A stretch of 64,000 nt of DNA from DASUAS01 sp963809795 (GTDB lineage: Bacteria; Actinomycetota; Acidimicrobiia; IMCC26256; DASPTH01). A program made the translations under genes and the position numbers. Below the pieces are notes generated by a model. The model had not been told where the DNA came from, did not search any database, and saw only the letters and a list, made by a program, of their open reading frames with translations. Each line of letters opens with the position of its first letter. The first letter of the stretch is position 1. Below, piece by piece: positions 7,466-15,959 of this stretch. The stretch spans positions 98,601 to 162,600 of the forward strand of contig CAWELN010000011.1 of NCBI GenBank assembly GCA_963809795.1. The letters are read 5' to 3'.

Positions 7466-8481
7466 GTGAATCCGTGGACGCGCTGCGGGTGTTCCTCGAC
7501 GAGCGGCTCGGCGACCGCGCCGCCCTCACCGTCGAGCCGATGGTCGGCGGGGGATCGTGCGACGTCTACGCGGTGACGCGCGATGGCCGGCGTTGGGTCC
7601 TGCGGCGCGCGCCCAGCCACGCCAGCTCGGCCACGGCTCACGACGTGCTGCGGGAGTTCCGCATCCTCGACGCGATCAAGGACGAACCGGTGCCGATCGC
7701 ACGACCACTCCTCGGTTGCGACGACCCGGCGGTGTTCGGCGCGCCGTTCTACCTGATGGACCGCATCGACGGTGTCCCCGTGCGCAGCGGGATCCCGGAG
7801 GCCTGGACCGCGCGCCCGGAGGAACAGCCGCGGGCGCTCGAGCAGCTCGTCGACGCGCTCGTCGCCATCCACGCCGTCGACTGGGACGGGTGCGGGCTGG
7901 CCGACCTCGCGCACGCGGGGCCGTACCTCGAACGCCAGATCGGACGTTGGATGTCGCAGCTCGAGTCGTACGGCGGCCGCCCGCTGCCCCTCGCCGACCG
8001 CGTCGCGGGGTGGCTGGGCGACGACCTCCCGCCCGACCAGCCCCCGGCGCTCGCGCACGGTGACTACAAGCTCGACAACGTGCTGTTCGCGGAGACCGCG
8101 CCACCGGACCTGTTGGCGGTCGTCGACTGGGAGATGGCCTCGATCGGGGACCCGCTCGTCGACCTCGCGTGGGCGATGATCTTCCACCCGGGCCCGGAGG
8201 GGACCATGCCCCTCGGCGTCGGGGGCGCCTTCGGGTTCGACCGGTCGCGCGTCCCGACGCGCACGTCGCTGGTCGAGCGCTACTGCGAGCGTTCGGGGCG
8301 CGACGTCGCGGGCATGGACTGGTACGACGTGTTCTCGCGTTGGAAGCTCGCCATCGTCCTCGAGGGCAGCTACGCCAAGTTCCTGCGCGGCGAATCGAAG
8401 AAACCGATCCACGAGCACTTCGGCCGGCAGGCCGACCAGCTGCTCGAGAGCGCGGTCGCCATCGCCGAGCGGCGCGGCTGA
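7462..8481 (+). CDS. APH-family kinase, putative 4-hydroxyacyl-CoA kinase (LvaA/ACAD11-like)
   Basis: A 339-residue aminoglycoside-phosphotransferase-fold kinase. The ATP-binding lobe includes MVGGGSCDVYAVTRDGRRWV and LRRAP. The catalytic loop is HGDYKLDN (His199 to Asn206) and the metal-binding motif is VVDWEMASIGDPLVD (Asp222). Proteins of this exact type next to an acyl-CoA dehydrogenase include LvaA of P. putida, which phosphorylates 4-hydroxyvaleryl-CoA, and the kinase domains of ACAD10/11. Antibiotic resistance is unlikely given the neighbours. It starts four bases inside the HAD gene and ends one base inside the TetR gene. Confidence 0.88.
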   Translation: MSESVDALRVFLDERLGDRAALTVEPMVGGGSCDVYAVTRDGRRWVLRRAPSHASSATAHDVLREFRILDAIKDEPVPIARPLLGCDDPAVFGAPFYLMDRIDGVPVRSGIPEAWTARPEEQPRALEQLVDALVAIHAVDWDGCGLADLAHAGPYLERQIGRWMSQLESYGGRPLPLADRVAGWLGDDLPPDQPPALAHGDYKLDNVLFAETAPPDLLAVVDWEMASIGDPLVDLAWAMIFHPGPEGTMPLGVGGAFGFDRSRVPTRTSLVERYCERSGRDVAGMDWYDVFSRWKLAIVLEGSYAKFLRGESKKPIHEHFGRQADQLLESAVAIAERRG

Positions 8482-9092
8482 TGCCGAAGCCCGGTGACTT
8501 CGAGCTCGACGCCGACGAGATCGTCGCCGCCGCGATCGTGATCCTGCGGGAGCGCGGGCTCGACGCGGTGAGCATGCGCAACGTCGCCGACCGTCTGGGG
8601 GTGTCGCCGATGCCCCTGTACACGCGAGTGGGGAACAAGGCGGCGCTGATCGACGCGGTGGCCGACCACCTCCTCACCGACCTGGCTCCCGCCGCCGCGG
8701 CCGACGAGGCGTGGCCCGAGTACGCGGAGCGCTGGTGCCGGGAGCTGCGGCATCGGCTCAAGCTCACCCCCGACAGCCGCCTGTACCTCGGGGCGGCGCG
8801 GGACGCCTACGTGGAGGCGTCGCGGCCGCTGATCGCGGCGATGCGTGAGGGTGGGTTGTCGGCGGACGCCTCGGTGCAGGCGTGCCGCGTCCTCATGTGG
8901 GCGACGGTCGGGTTCGTGGCGATGGAGCAGGGCTCGGGCGTGCACGACACCGAGGCGCGGCGCGGCCGCCTCTCCGGGAGCAATCCCGCGGGCGTCACCG
9001 CGGAGGAGGCCGACGAGCTGTTCGACCTCCACGTGGGCCTCGTCACGTCGGGGCTCGCGCGCATGCACGGGGACGAACCACGGGACGACTGA
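8481..9092 (+). CDS. TetR-family transcriptional regulator
   Basis: A 203-residue regulator. The N-terminal helix-turn-helix is in DAVSMRNVADRLGVSPMPLY followed by TRVGNKAALIDAV, the typical TetR spacing. The remainder is helical with no recognisable effector site. Its ATG shares one base with the kinase stop, so it is the last gene of the 2846-9092 run and probably autoregulates it. A candidate operator, CACCGT-GATT-ACGGTG, lies before the first gene. An acyl-CoA thioester would be a likely ligand by analogy with other TetR regulators of lipid catabolism, but that is inference. Confidence 0.9.
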   Translation: MPKPGDFELDADEIVAAAIVILRERGLDAVSMRNVADRLGVSPMPLYTRVGNKAALIDAVADHLLTDLAPAAAADEAWPEYAERWCRELRHRLKLTPDSRLYLGAARDAYVEASRPLIAAMREGGLSADASVQACRVLMWATVGFVAMEQGSGVHDTEARRGRLSGSNPAGVTAEEADELFDLHVGLVTSGLARMHGDEPRDD

Positions 9093-9121
9093 CCGAACAC
9101 AGGTGACGAGGGGGAACGGCG

Positions 9122-10459
9122 ATGACGAAGGTTCGATGGGGAGTGCTGTGCGCGGTGCTCGCGTTGGTGTCGGTGGGGACGACCGCAGTGGCGGGTGCGC
9201 AGTCGAGCAGCAAGGAGAAGCCGGCCGCGACCGACGTCGGGATCACACCGACGGAGATCCACATCGCGGTGATCGCGGACGTCGACAACTCGTTCGCGCC
9301 AGGGCTGTTCAAGGCGTCGGTCGACGGCGTGAAGGGAGTGGCGAAGTACATCAACGCCACCGGCGGGCTGGCCGGCCGCAAGCTGGTCGTCGACTTCTAC
9401 GACTCGCACGTCAACCCGTCGCAGACCCGGGAGGCGGAGATCCAGGCGTGCCAGAACGACGTGGCCATGGTGGGCACCTCGGCCGCGCTGCTGAACACGA
9501 TCGAGGAGATGCGCGACTGCCCGGACGCGACCGGCGCGGTCACCGGGCTCCCCGACATCCCGTTCTACACGGGATCCATCGACCACCAGTGCTCGAACGA
9601 GTCGTTCCCGATCGCGCCCTCGGCGTTGATCTGCTCGACCAAGGACCAGCACCCACAGACCTACCAGGCCAACGTCGGCCGCGGCCGCTGGTACGAGCAG
9701 AAGTTCGGCCACGACCTGCACGGGATCTACGTGTTCGGGAACGACTCCCAGGCGGCGCGTGACGCGACGTTCGCGTCGGTCGCCGCGGTGCGCGACATCG
9801 GCATCACGTCCGACGGCGACTTCGACCGGTCGGCGCGGGCGACCCAGAGCGAGTACACGGAGATCGTCCAGGCCATGAAGTCCCACAGCTCGAACTACGG
9901 GCAGTGCACGTCGTCGTTCCCGTGCACCGTGCTGCTCCGCAAGGAGGCCGCGCTCCAGGGCCTCACCGGCGTCAAGGTCTGGGACTGTGGGAGCGCGTGC
10001 TACGACCCGCAGTTCCTCGCGTCCGGTGGGCAGGACGTCGAGGGTCAGTACGTCGACACCACGTTCCTGCCGTTCCTCAGCAAGGCGGACCAGAAGGCCA
10101 ACAAGATGGCGGCGAACTTCGTGAAGTACACCGGTTCCGGTCAGGCGGCGAGCTACGGCGCGTACACCTGGGCGGCGGGGATCGCGTTCCGCGATGCGGT
10201 CAACAGCATCGTCAAGGCCGACGGTGTGAACGGGATCACGCGCAAGTCGATCCTGGCCGCGTTGGGCACGATCAAGCAGTTCGACGCCGAAGGCCTCATC
10301 GGCACGATCGACCTCGCCGGCCGCAAGGTGTCGGCGTGCGACGTCACGATGCAGGTGAAGAACGGCGAGTTCGTCCGTGTGCACCCGACCAAGCCCGGCA
10401 CCTACTCGTGCTCACCGAAGAACGTGGTGACCCGCAAGCTCGACCTCGCGACCGGGTGA
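9122..10459 (+). CDS. Secreted ABC-transporter substrate-binding protein (LivJ/periplasmic-binding type 1)
   Basis: A 445-residue exported protein. Residues 1-27 are a signal peptide (MTKVRWGVLCAVLALVSVGT then AGAQSS). The mature part has ITPTEIHIAVIADVDNSFAPG, INATGGLAGRKL and repeated cysteines, as in type 1 periplasmic-binding proteins for branched-chain amino acids, amides or aromatic acids. There is no lipobox, which is unusual for a Gram-positive-type binding protein; it may be soluble, in a pseudoperiplasm, or anchored by a partner. No permease or ATPase genes lie nearby. It follows the TetR gene by 29 bases after the sequence GAGGGGAACGGCG. Confidence 0.85.
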   Translation: MTKVRWGVLCAVLALVSVGTTAVAGAQSSSKEKPAATDVGITPTEIHIAVIADVDNSFAPGLFKASVDGVKGVAKYINATGGLAGRKLVVDFYDSHVNPSQTREAEIQACQNDVAMVGTSAALLNTIEEMRDCPDATGAVTGLPDIPFYTGSIDHQCSNESFPIAPSALICSTKDQHPQTYQANVGRGRWYEQKFGHDLHGIYVFGNDSQAARDATFASVAAVRDIGITSDGDFDRSARATQSEYTEIVQAMKSHSSNYGQCTSSFPCTVLLRKEAALQGLTGVKVWDCGSACYDPQFLASGGQDVEGQYVDTTFLPFLSKADQKANKMAANFVKYTGSGQAASYGAYTWAAGIAFRDAVNSIVKADGVNGITRKSILAALGTIKQFDAEGLIGTIDLAGRKVSACDVTMQVKNGEFVRVHPTKPGTYSCSPKNVVTRKLDLATG

Positions 10460-10468
10460 GCGGGCCGA

Positions 10469-10474
10469 TAACGT
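10469..10474 (+). promoter_or_regulatory. -10 element TAACGT, leaderless-type promoter
   Basis: TAACGT fits TANNNT and ends 7 bases before the ATG at 10482, with no Shine-Dalgarno sequence between. The gene may be transcribed as a leaderless mRNA. Confidence 0.45.
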
Positions 10475-10481
10475 CGTCCGC

Positions 10482-11480
10482 ATGACCACCACCGACCTCG
10501 CCCCGCGCGCACCGGTCACCGTCGACGCGGTGCTCGACGACCCCGAGCTGGCGTGGCGCCTGTGCGAGCAGCACGGGCCGTATGCGCACGTCCTGATGCT
10601 GCGCGAGTTCGCGGCCTCGCTCGACGCGTACCGGGATGCGGCGCGGCGAGGGTCACCCGACGCCGTCGGCGTGCTGGTCGACGACGAGCTGATGACGATG
10701 CCGATCTACCGGGGCGACTGGGTGTCGTCGCGCGAGGTGCACATTCCCGGGGTCGAGGCGGTGCTGCACAACGAGCGCCTGATCGCCGCGGCCGGGAAGG
10801 TGTTCGACGCCGAGGTCGTGCGCCCGCTCATCGTGTTCTCCAACCTCACCGCACCGATGCCGCAGAACCGCAAGCACACCGACGTGCCCACGTTCCGGGG
10901 GGTCGAACGCTCGGAGTACCCGGCGTGGGTGGTGAGCGCGATGGCCGCCTCGGGGTTGTTCGAGCGGTGGCGGGTGAAGGTGGCGACCGCGGTGGCGTGG
11001 TACTACGACGGTCCGAACGGCGGGTTCAGCTACTGGCCCGACGGTGGTGCCGCGCCCGAGGTCACGATCGAGCCGCCGTCGAATTTCGCCGTCGTCGGCG
11101 ACAACGACTTCATGTACCACCGCGTCGAGGCGGTGGGTGACGGCCGGTTCGCCATGGTGCCGATCGACTCGCTGCTCTCGTACGACGAGCACGACGAGCG
11201 GTGGCGGATCACCAAGGACGACCGCGGGTTCGGGGAGTTCGGGCGCGACGACATCCGGATCTCCATCTCGTGGAAGGCCGAGTGCTTCCACGACGCCGAG
11301 GAGGCCCGCGTCTTCGACGAGCACCTCGACGACGTCTCCTTCGGGCAGGTCGTCGCCACGTGGCGCGCCGACTGCGCCGGCCGCGGCATCGCCCTGCCCG
11401 ACGTCGCCGACCCCCTCCACGACCCCGCCTTCGAGGCCGCCGTCGCCACCGCCTACGCCGGCCCCCTCAGCACCGCCTGA
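10482..11480 (+). CDS. Conserved protein of unknown function, possible Fe/2-oxoglutarate-type fold
   Basis: A 332-residue protein I do not recognise. It has no signal peptide or membrane segment. Mid-protein it has NRKHTDVPTFRG, a His-x-Asp pair, and later VVGDNDFMYHRVEAVGD with another His, followed by an ISWKAECF strand. The order and spacing of His-x-Asp and a later His recall iron/2-oxoglutarate oxygenases, but the match is weak and untested. Trp and Tyr are frequent in the central third (AWYYDGPNGGFSYWPDGG). It ends 4 bases before the stop of a convergent gene. Confidence 0.6.
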   Translation: MTTTDLAPRAPVTVDAVLDDPELAWRLCEQHGPYAHVLMLREFAASLDAYRDAARRGSPDAVGVLVDDELMTMPIYRGDWVSSREVHIPGVEAVLHNERLIAAAGKVFDAEVVRPLIVFSNLTAPMPQNRKHTDVPTFRGVERSEYPAWVVSAMAASGLFERWRVKVATAVAWYYDGPNGGFSYWPDGGAAPEVTIEPPSNFAVVGDNDFMYHRVEAVGDGRFAMVPIDSLLSYDEHDERWRITKDDRGFGEFGRDDIRISISWKAECFHDAEEARVFDEHLDDVSFGQVVATWRADCAGRGIALPDVADPLHDPAFEAAVATAYAGPLSTA

Positions 11481-11484
11481 CTCG

Positions 11485-12544
11485 TCAGTCGAAGGCGAAC
11501 CTCGGGGTGGTGAGGGGCAGGTCGAGGGAGCTGACCAGGCCGGGTGGTGCGTCGCACACGTAGGGGATGGCATTCACGAGCCTCATGGTGGTCGCGACCA
11601 TGCCGTCGTCGCTGGCGGTGGCGGGCTGGCCGACGGTGAGCTCGCACGTGAGGTCGGGGTTGCCCTCCACCATGATCCGGTAGGTGCCGTCGCGCGCGGC
11701 GGTGGGCCACTCGGGGGCGAGGTCGCTCGCCATGCGGTTGACGTGCTCGATCACGATCGCGTCGCGGCCGTGCACGACCCCGATGGTCTCGAAGCGGACC
11801 GCGCCGACGGTCCCCGCCTCGATCGTGCCCGCGGCGACTTCGAGCGTGCGGGGCGTGACGACCTTCTCGTAGGTCTCGCGGATCTCGTCCAGCTCGACGC
11901 CGAGCCGGTCGGCGATCATGCGCACGGGAGGTCCCCAGGTGCCCGACTGGACACCGGGCATCGACATGATCGCGTCGTGCTCCATCGGCTTGCCGAAGCC
12001 GAAGACCTCGAACATCACGAAGGTGACCGGATAGCCGTCGTAGCGGAAGATCTCCTGCGTGCGCACCGATCGCACGGTGTCGCTCATGGTCATGAGCGTG
12101 AGCGGGAGCTGGTCGCCCGCGAACCCGGGCTCGATGCCCGACGAGTACAGCGACGCGCCCCCCTTCGCCGCCGCGGCCTCGAGGGCTTCCCGCCACGCCG
12201 GGTGGTAGCCCGCCGGGTGCACCAGCCCCGGTGTCGACACGCTCACGACGTTGACGCCGGCCTCGAGCATCCGTACCAGGTCGGGCACCGCGCCGGCGTC
12301 CTGCTGCTCACCCGAGGCCGAGTAGCAGATGCAGTCGGGCTGCGAGCGCGAGCAGCGCGTCGGCGTCGCGGGTCGCGGCGACGCCCACCGGGTCGATGCC
12401 CGCCAGCGTGCCCGCGTCGACGCCGTCCTTCTCCTCGCCGTGCACCCACACCCCGACCAGCTCGAGGTCGGGGCGCCGGGCGACGGCGCGGATCGCCAAC
12501 CTCCCCACGCCCCCGGTCGACCAGCCCACCACGCGGTACGTCAT
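11485..12544 (-). CDS. DapB-like NAD(P)-binding oxidoreductase, frameshifted
   Basis: A dihydrodipicolinate-reductase-like protein. The first 70 residues read from ATG at 12544 (MTYRVVGWSTGGVGRLAIRA, a Rossmann start). The rest continues in another frame from about 12337 (PDCICYSASGEQQDAGAVPD onward) to the stop at 11485. Removing one base at 12337-12340 gives one open frame of 352 residues. Relatives are annotated as NAD(P)H-dependent amine dehydrogenase or 2,4-diaminopentanoate dehydrogenase-like and are common in actinobacterial lipid clusters; the substrate is unknown. Its ATG overlaps the end of the acyl-CoA dehydrogenase gene. The break is most simply a consensus error. Confidence 0.8.
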
Positions 12545-13736
12545 CGGTTCCCCCCGTCTCCGGCTCGGCGCGCGGCTCGGGCGGCAGGCCCAGGCCCACG
12601 GTGGCGATCGTCGTCCGTTGGATCTCGTTGGCGCCCACGCTCAGCGTGGGATGGAGCCGCTCCACCTGTTCGTACGCGAACCACTCGGGCAGCGCGTCGC
12701 CGAACCAGCCGGGTGCGGTGAGCACCGCCGGCCCGAGCGCCGACGCGCCGACGCGCGCGATGCGCTGCAACAGCTCGGTTGCCAGGACCTTGCTCATGGC
12801 GCCCTCGACGAGCGGTGGCGTCCCCGCGTCCTGCAGCGCGAGCACCCGCTCGACCTGTCGGGCCGCCGCGAACCACCGGGTCACGAGGCCCGCGAGCGCG
12901 TCGCGGAGCACCCGGTCCTGCGTACCGGTGCAGTGGTCGAGGAGTGCCTCGAGGTTGCGCGTCGCCCAGCCCAGCCAGGCCGCGCCCGACCGCTCGCCGA
13001 GCAGCGCGCCGGTCAGCTGTCGCCAGCCCTCGCCGACCGCACCCAGCACCGCGTCACCCTCCAGCCGGGCGCGGTCGAAGCGCATGGTGCACAGGGTCCA
13101 GCGGTTGGCGGTGGCGTGGCGCGTCACCTCGATGCCGGGTGTCGCGGGATCGAGCAGGAACATGGTGAGGCCGTGGCGGCCGGTCGTCGCCGGATCGGTG
13201 CGGGCGATGGTGATGCACCAGTCGGACTTGTGCACGCCGGTGGCGAGCACCTTCTCGCCGTCGAGCACGAACCCGCCGGCCACCGCTTCCGCGCGCGTGG
13301 CGATGTTCGACAGGTCGCTCCCGGCCCCCGCCTCGGTGTACGCGCTGCAGCCGTTCACCGTGCCCGCGCACGCGGCCGGCACGACCTCGGCCCGCTGCTG
13401 CTCGGACCCGAACGCCACGACACTCGGCGCCACGATCACCGCGGCGGTGTCGATCAGGGGCGCGTCGTGGTACGCGGCCTCGAAGCCGACCACCGCCTGC
13501 CAGCTCGGTGGCCTGCCGCCGCCCCCGAGGTCGGTGGGCAGGCTCACCCCGAGCAGGCCCGCGGCGCCCGCCCGGCGTAGGACGTCACGCTCGGACGGCT
13601 CGTCCCAGCCGGTGAGGTCGGTGGGGTCGCGGTGGGTGTCACCATCCCGGGGGAGCGCGCCGGCGAGGAATTCGCGTACCTGGGCGCGGAACGCGTCCAG
13701 GTCCGGCGAGAGGCGGAGGTCCGGGAGCCCGCGCAC
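12541..13736 (-). CDS. Acyl-CoA dehydrogenase (first of three adjacent), 3' end frameshifted
   Basis: About 398 residues from GTG at 13736. Acyl-CoA dehydrogenase features include SAYTEAGAGSDLSNIATRAE, a WCITIARTD strand and the C-terminal VGANEIQRTTIATVGLGLP. As written, the frame misses its stop and runs on to 12243. If the C run at 12550-12555 had seven bases instead of six, the gene would stop at TGA 12541-12543, overlapping the next ATG as ATGA, like other junctions in this window. The catalytic Glu of the usual 'EGTSEIQ' motif is absent here (GANEIQ), which suggests it works with a partner subunit or uses a Glu elsewhere. Confidence 0.82.
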
Positions 13737-13748
13737 GCGTTGGCGGCG

Positions 13749-14916
13749 TCAGCGCGCGCGCGGCAGGCCGAGCCCGCGTTGGGCGATGAGGTTGCGCTGG
13801 ATCTCGCTGGTGCCGCCGTAGATCGTGGTGACCGGCGCGAACCGGTAGCAGTACTCGTAGAACGCGCTCGAATTCGCTCACGTCATGCGACTGCACGAGG
13901 CCCAACGGCCCGGCCGCGTCGAGCAGGCGGTCGGCCGCGCGTTGGAGGGCTTCGGTCGCGAACAGCTTCGTCGCCGCGCCCTCGACCCCGGGGAGCCGGC
14001 CCGAGGCCGCCACCCACGCCGCCCGGTTGACGAGCAGATCGGTGACTTCGCAGTCGACCGCCAACCGCACCAGCGCGTCGCGCCGGTCGGGGTCGTCGAG
14101 CAACGGACGGCCGTCGTCGTCGACCGCATCGCGCGCGTGCGCCTCGGCGACGGTGAGCAGGCGCTCGGCGTCGCGCACGCCACCGGCGACGCCCCGCTCG
14201 AACGACAGCGCGACCAGCATCACCTGCCAACCACCGTTCACCTCGCCGATGCGCCACTCGTCGTCGACGTGCACACCGTCGTAGAACGTGGTGTTGGTGC
14301 GCTTGCCCGACAGGGTGCGGATCGGCTGGAGCTCGAAGCCGGGTGCCGACGTCGGCACGAGGAAGAACGTGAGGCCCTGGTGCTTGGGCACGTCCGGATC
14401 GGTGCGGGTGAGGAGGAACACCCACTCGGACTCCTCGGCCAGGCTGGTGAAGATCTTCTGGCCGTCGATGCGCCAACGCTCGCCGTCGCGCACCGCGCGC
14501 GTGCGGGCGGCGGCGACGTCGGACCCGGAGTCGGGCTCGGAGTACCCGAGCGCGATGAGCGCCTCGCCCGCCAGCAGCTTGGGCAGGACGTCGCGCCGCT
14601 GCATGTCGTTGCCCACGTGCGCGATGACCGACGCCAACATCGTGCAGATGCTCAGACCGTCGTACGGTGCGCCGGCCAGCTCCAGCTCGCGGAAGAGCAC
14701 CGCCAGCTCCTCCGGGCCCCGACCGCCGCCCCCGAGGGCCTCGGGCAGGGCCTGCGCGATCCAGCCTTTGTCGGCCATCGCCCGGTGCAGCTCCCAGTCG
14801 TGCATGGTGCCGGTGTCGTGCGCGCGCTGGCGGCGTTCGTCGGTGAAGACCTGCGTCAGCAGCGCGCGGACCTCGTTCCCGAACTGCACCGCCGAGTCGG
14901 AGGGGGTGAAGTCCAC
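13749..14916 (-). CDS. Acyl-CoA dehydrogenase (second of three adjacent), frameshifted
   Basis: About 388 residues from ATG at 14916. The N-terminal part reads MDFTPSDSAVQFGNEVRALL, then GYSEPDSGSDVAAARTRAV and RIDGQKIFTSLAEES, typical for the family. Near 13863-13872 one extra base shifts the frame. In the other frame the family C-terminus appears intact, including TTIYGGTSEIQRNLIAQRG, with a stop at 13749. The position of the common catalytic Glu is Gly here. It lies 12 bases upstream of the first dehydrogenase and one base after the third, so all three form an operon. Confidence 0.85.
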
Positions 14917-14917
14917 G

Positions 14918-15937
14918 TCAGCCCACCGCGGCGGTGCACTCGCCGTACCGGAGGTCGGCCAGGCGCGCGTACTCCCGTGCCGGCTCGCCCACGACGTTCG
15001 CCCAGCCCTTGGCCCTGCGGTAGAAGAGCTGGATGTCGTACTCCTCCATGAACCCGTAGCCGCCGTGGTAGTGGAGCGCGCGCGCCGAAGTGCGCTGCGC
15101 CTGCTCGGCCGCGAACAGGAAGGCCATGGCCGCGAGCTGGGCGGCGGCGGGGTGGTCGCCGTCGAACGCCCAGGCCGCCTTGCGGGCGAGCAGCTGGGCC
15201 CCGTCGAGAGCGACGGCGACGTCGGCGAGCCCGTGCTGGAGGCTCTGGAAGGAGCCGATGGGCACCCCGAACTGCTCGCGCTCGGTCACGTAGCGCACCC
15301 CGATGGTGAGCGCACCGAGCCCGAGCCCGACCAGCGCCGCCGCGGTCAGCACCCGCCACTCGTCGACCGCGTGCGCGTACGCGGCGCGGGCGTCGTCGCC
15401 GGTGGCGAGGACACGCCGGTCGCCGTCGTCGAGGGCGCGGTCGGCGAGGGGTGAGGACCCGAGGTTCTCGATCAGCGCGCCGGGTTCCGACGTGACGAGC
15501 ACCAGCTCCTCGCCGTCGAGCGCGACGACGTGCGCGGCGACCGCGCCGGCGGGCACCAGGCGGGCGACGCCGTCGCGCGCCGGCCGGAGGGCAACGGTGG
15601 CGATGGCGGCGCCGTCGACGACCGCGGCGGGCACGTCGTCACTCGTGACCGCGAGCACCCGAGCCGCGACCGCGTGTTCCACCAGCGGCGCCGGTGCCAG
15701 CCGGCGGCCGAGGGCCTCGACCGCGAGCGCCAGATCGAGCATCGCCGCGCCGGCGCCACCGGCGGCTTCGGGCACACCCATGCCCGGCGCGCCCATCGCG
15801 ACCAGCTGCTCCCACAGCTCGGGCGAGAAGCCCCCTGGCTCGTGCCCGCGCAACCGGTCGAGCGGAGCGAAGCGGTCCGCCAGCGCCCCGAACACGTCGA
15901 CGATCGCCCGTTGCTCGACGCTGGGGTCCAGGTCCAC
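14918..15937 (-). CDS. Acyl-CoA dehydrogenase (third of three adjacent), short form
   Basis: A 339-residue short acyl-CoA dehydrogenase from GTG at 15937. It keeps the helical domains (FGVPIGSFQSLQHGLADVAV, HYHGGYGFMEEYDIQLFYRR). The middle beta domain is reduced and the usual TEP..GSD flavin-binding segment is missing. In Mycobacterium, adjacent short and long FadE proteins form alpha2-beta2 heterotetramers for steroid side chains, one subunit supplying the active site. This gene and its neighbour look like such a pair; that is inference. It diverges from the acyl-CoA ligase with only 22 bases between start codons. Confidence 0.85.
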   Translation of the reverse strand: MDLDPSVEQRAIVDVFGALADRFAPLDRLRGHEPGGFSPELWEQLVAMGAPGMGVPEAAGGAGAAMLDLALAVEALGRRLAPAPLVEHAVAARVLAVTSDDVPAAVVDGAAIATVALRPARDGVARLVPAGAVAAHVVALDGEELVLVTSEPGALIENLGSSPLADRALDDGDRRVLATGDDARAAYAHAVDEWRVLTAAALVGLGLGALTIGVRYVTEREQFGVPIGSFQSLQHGLADVAVALDGAQLLARKAAWAFDGDHPAAAQLAAMAFLFAAEQAQRTSARALHYHGGYGFMEEYDIQLFYRRAKGWANVVGEPAREYARLADLRYGECTAAVG

Positions 15938-15943
15938 CGGTTG

Positions 15944-15953
15944 TATATAACAT
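15944..15953. promoter_or_regulatory. Overlapping divergent -10 elements in a 22-base gap
   Basis: The AT-rich block holds TATATA (15944-15949, read on the minus strand, 6 bases before GTG 15937) and TAACAT (15948-15953 on the plus strand, 6 bases before GTG 15960). Both fit leaderless -10 positions. The surrounding GTTGTATATAAC is nearly palindromic and could also be an operator. Confidence 0.45.
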
Positions 15954-15959
15954 ACGCCG

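Noticed and set aside
7462..8481. Aminoglycoside resistance gene
   Set aside because: Fold and motifs are shared, but the operon with acyl-CoA dehydrogenase and HAD and the LvaA-like context point to acyl-CoA metabolism.
12243..12540. C-terminal extension of the acyl-CoA dehydrogenase
   Set aside because: The sequence after LGLPPEP is Arg/Gly-rich and antisense-like in character; a one-base change in a C run gives the normal family end.
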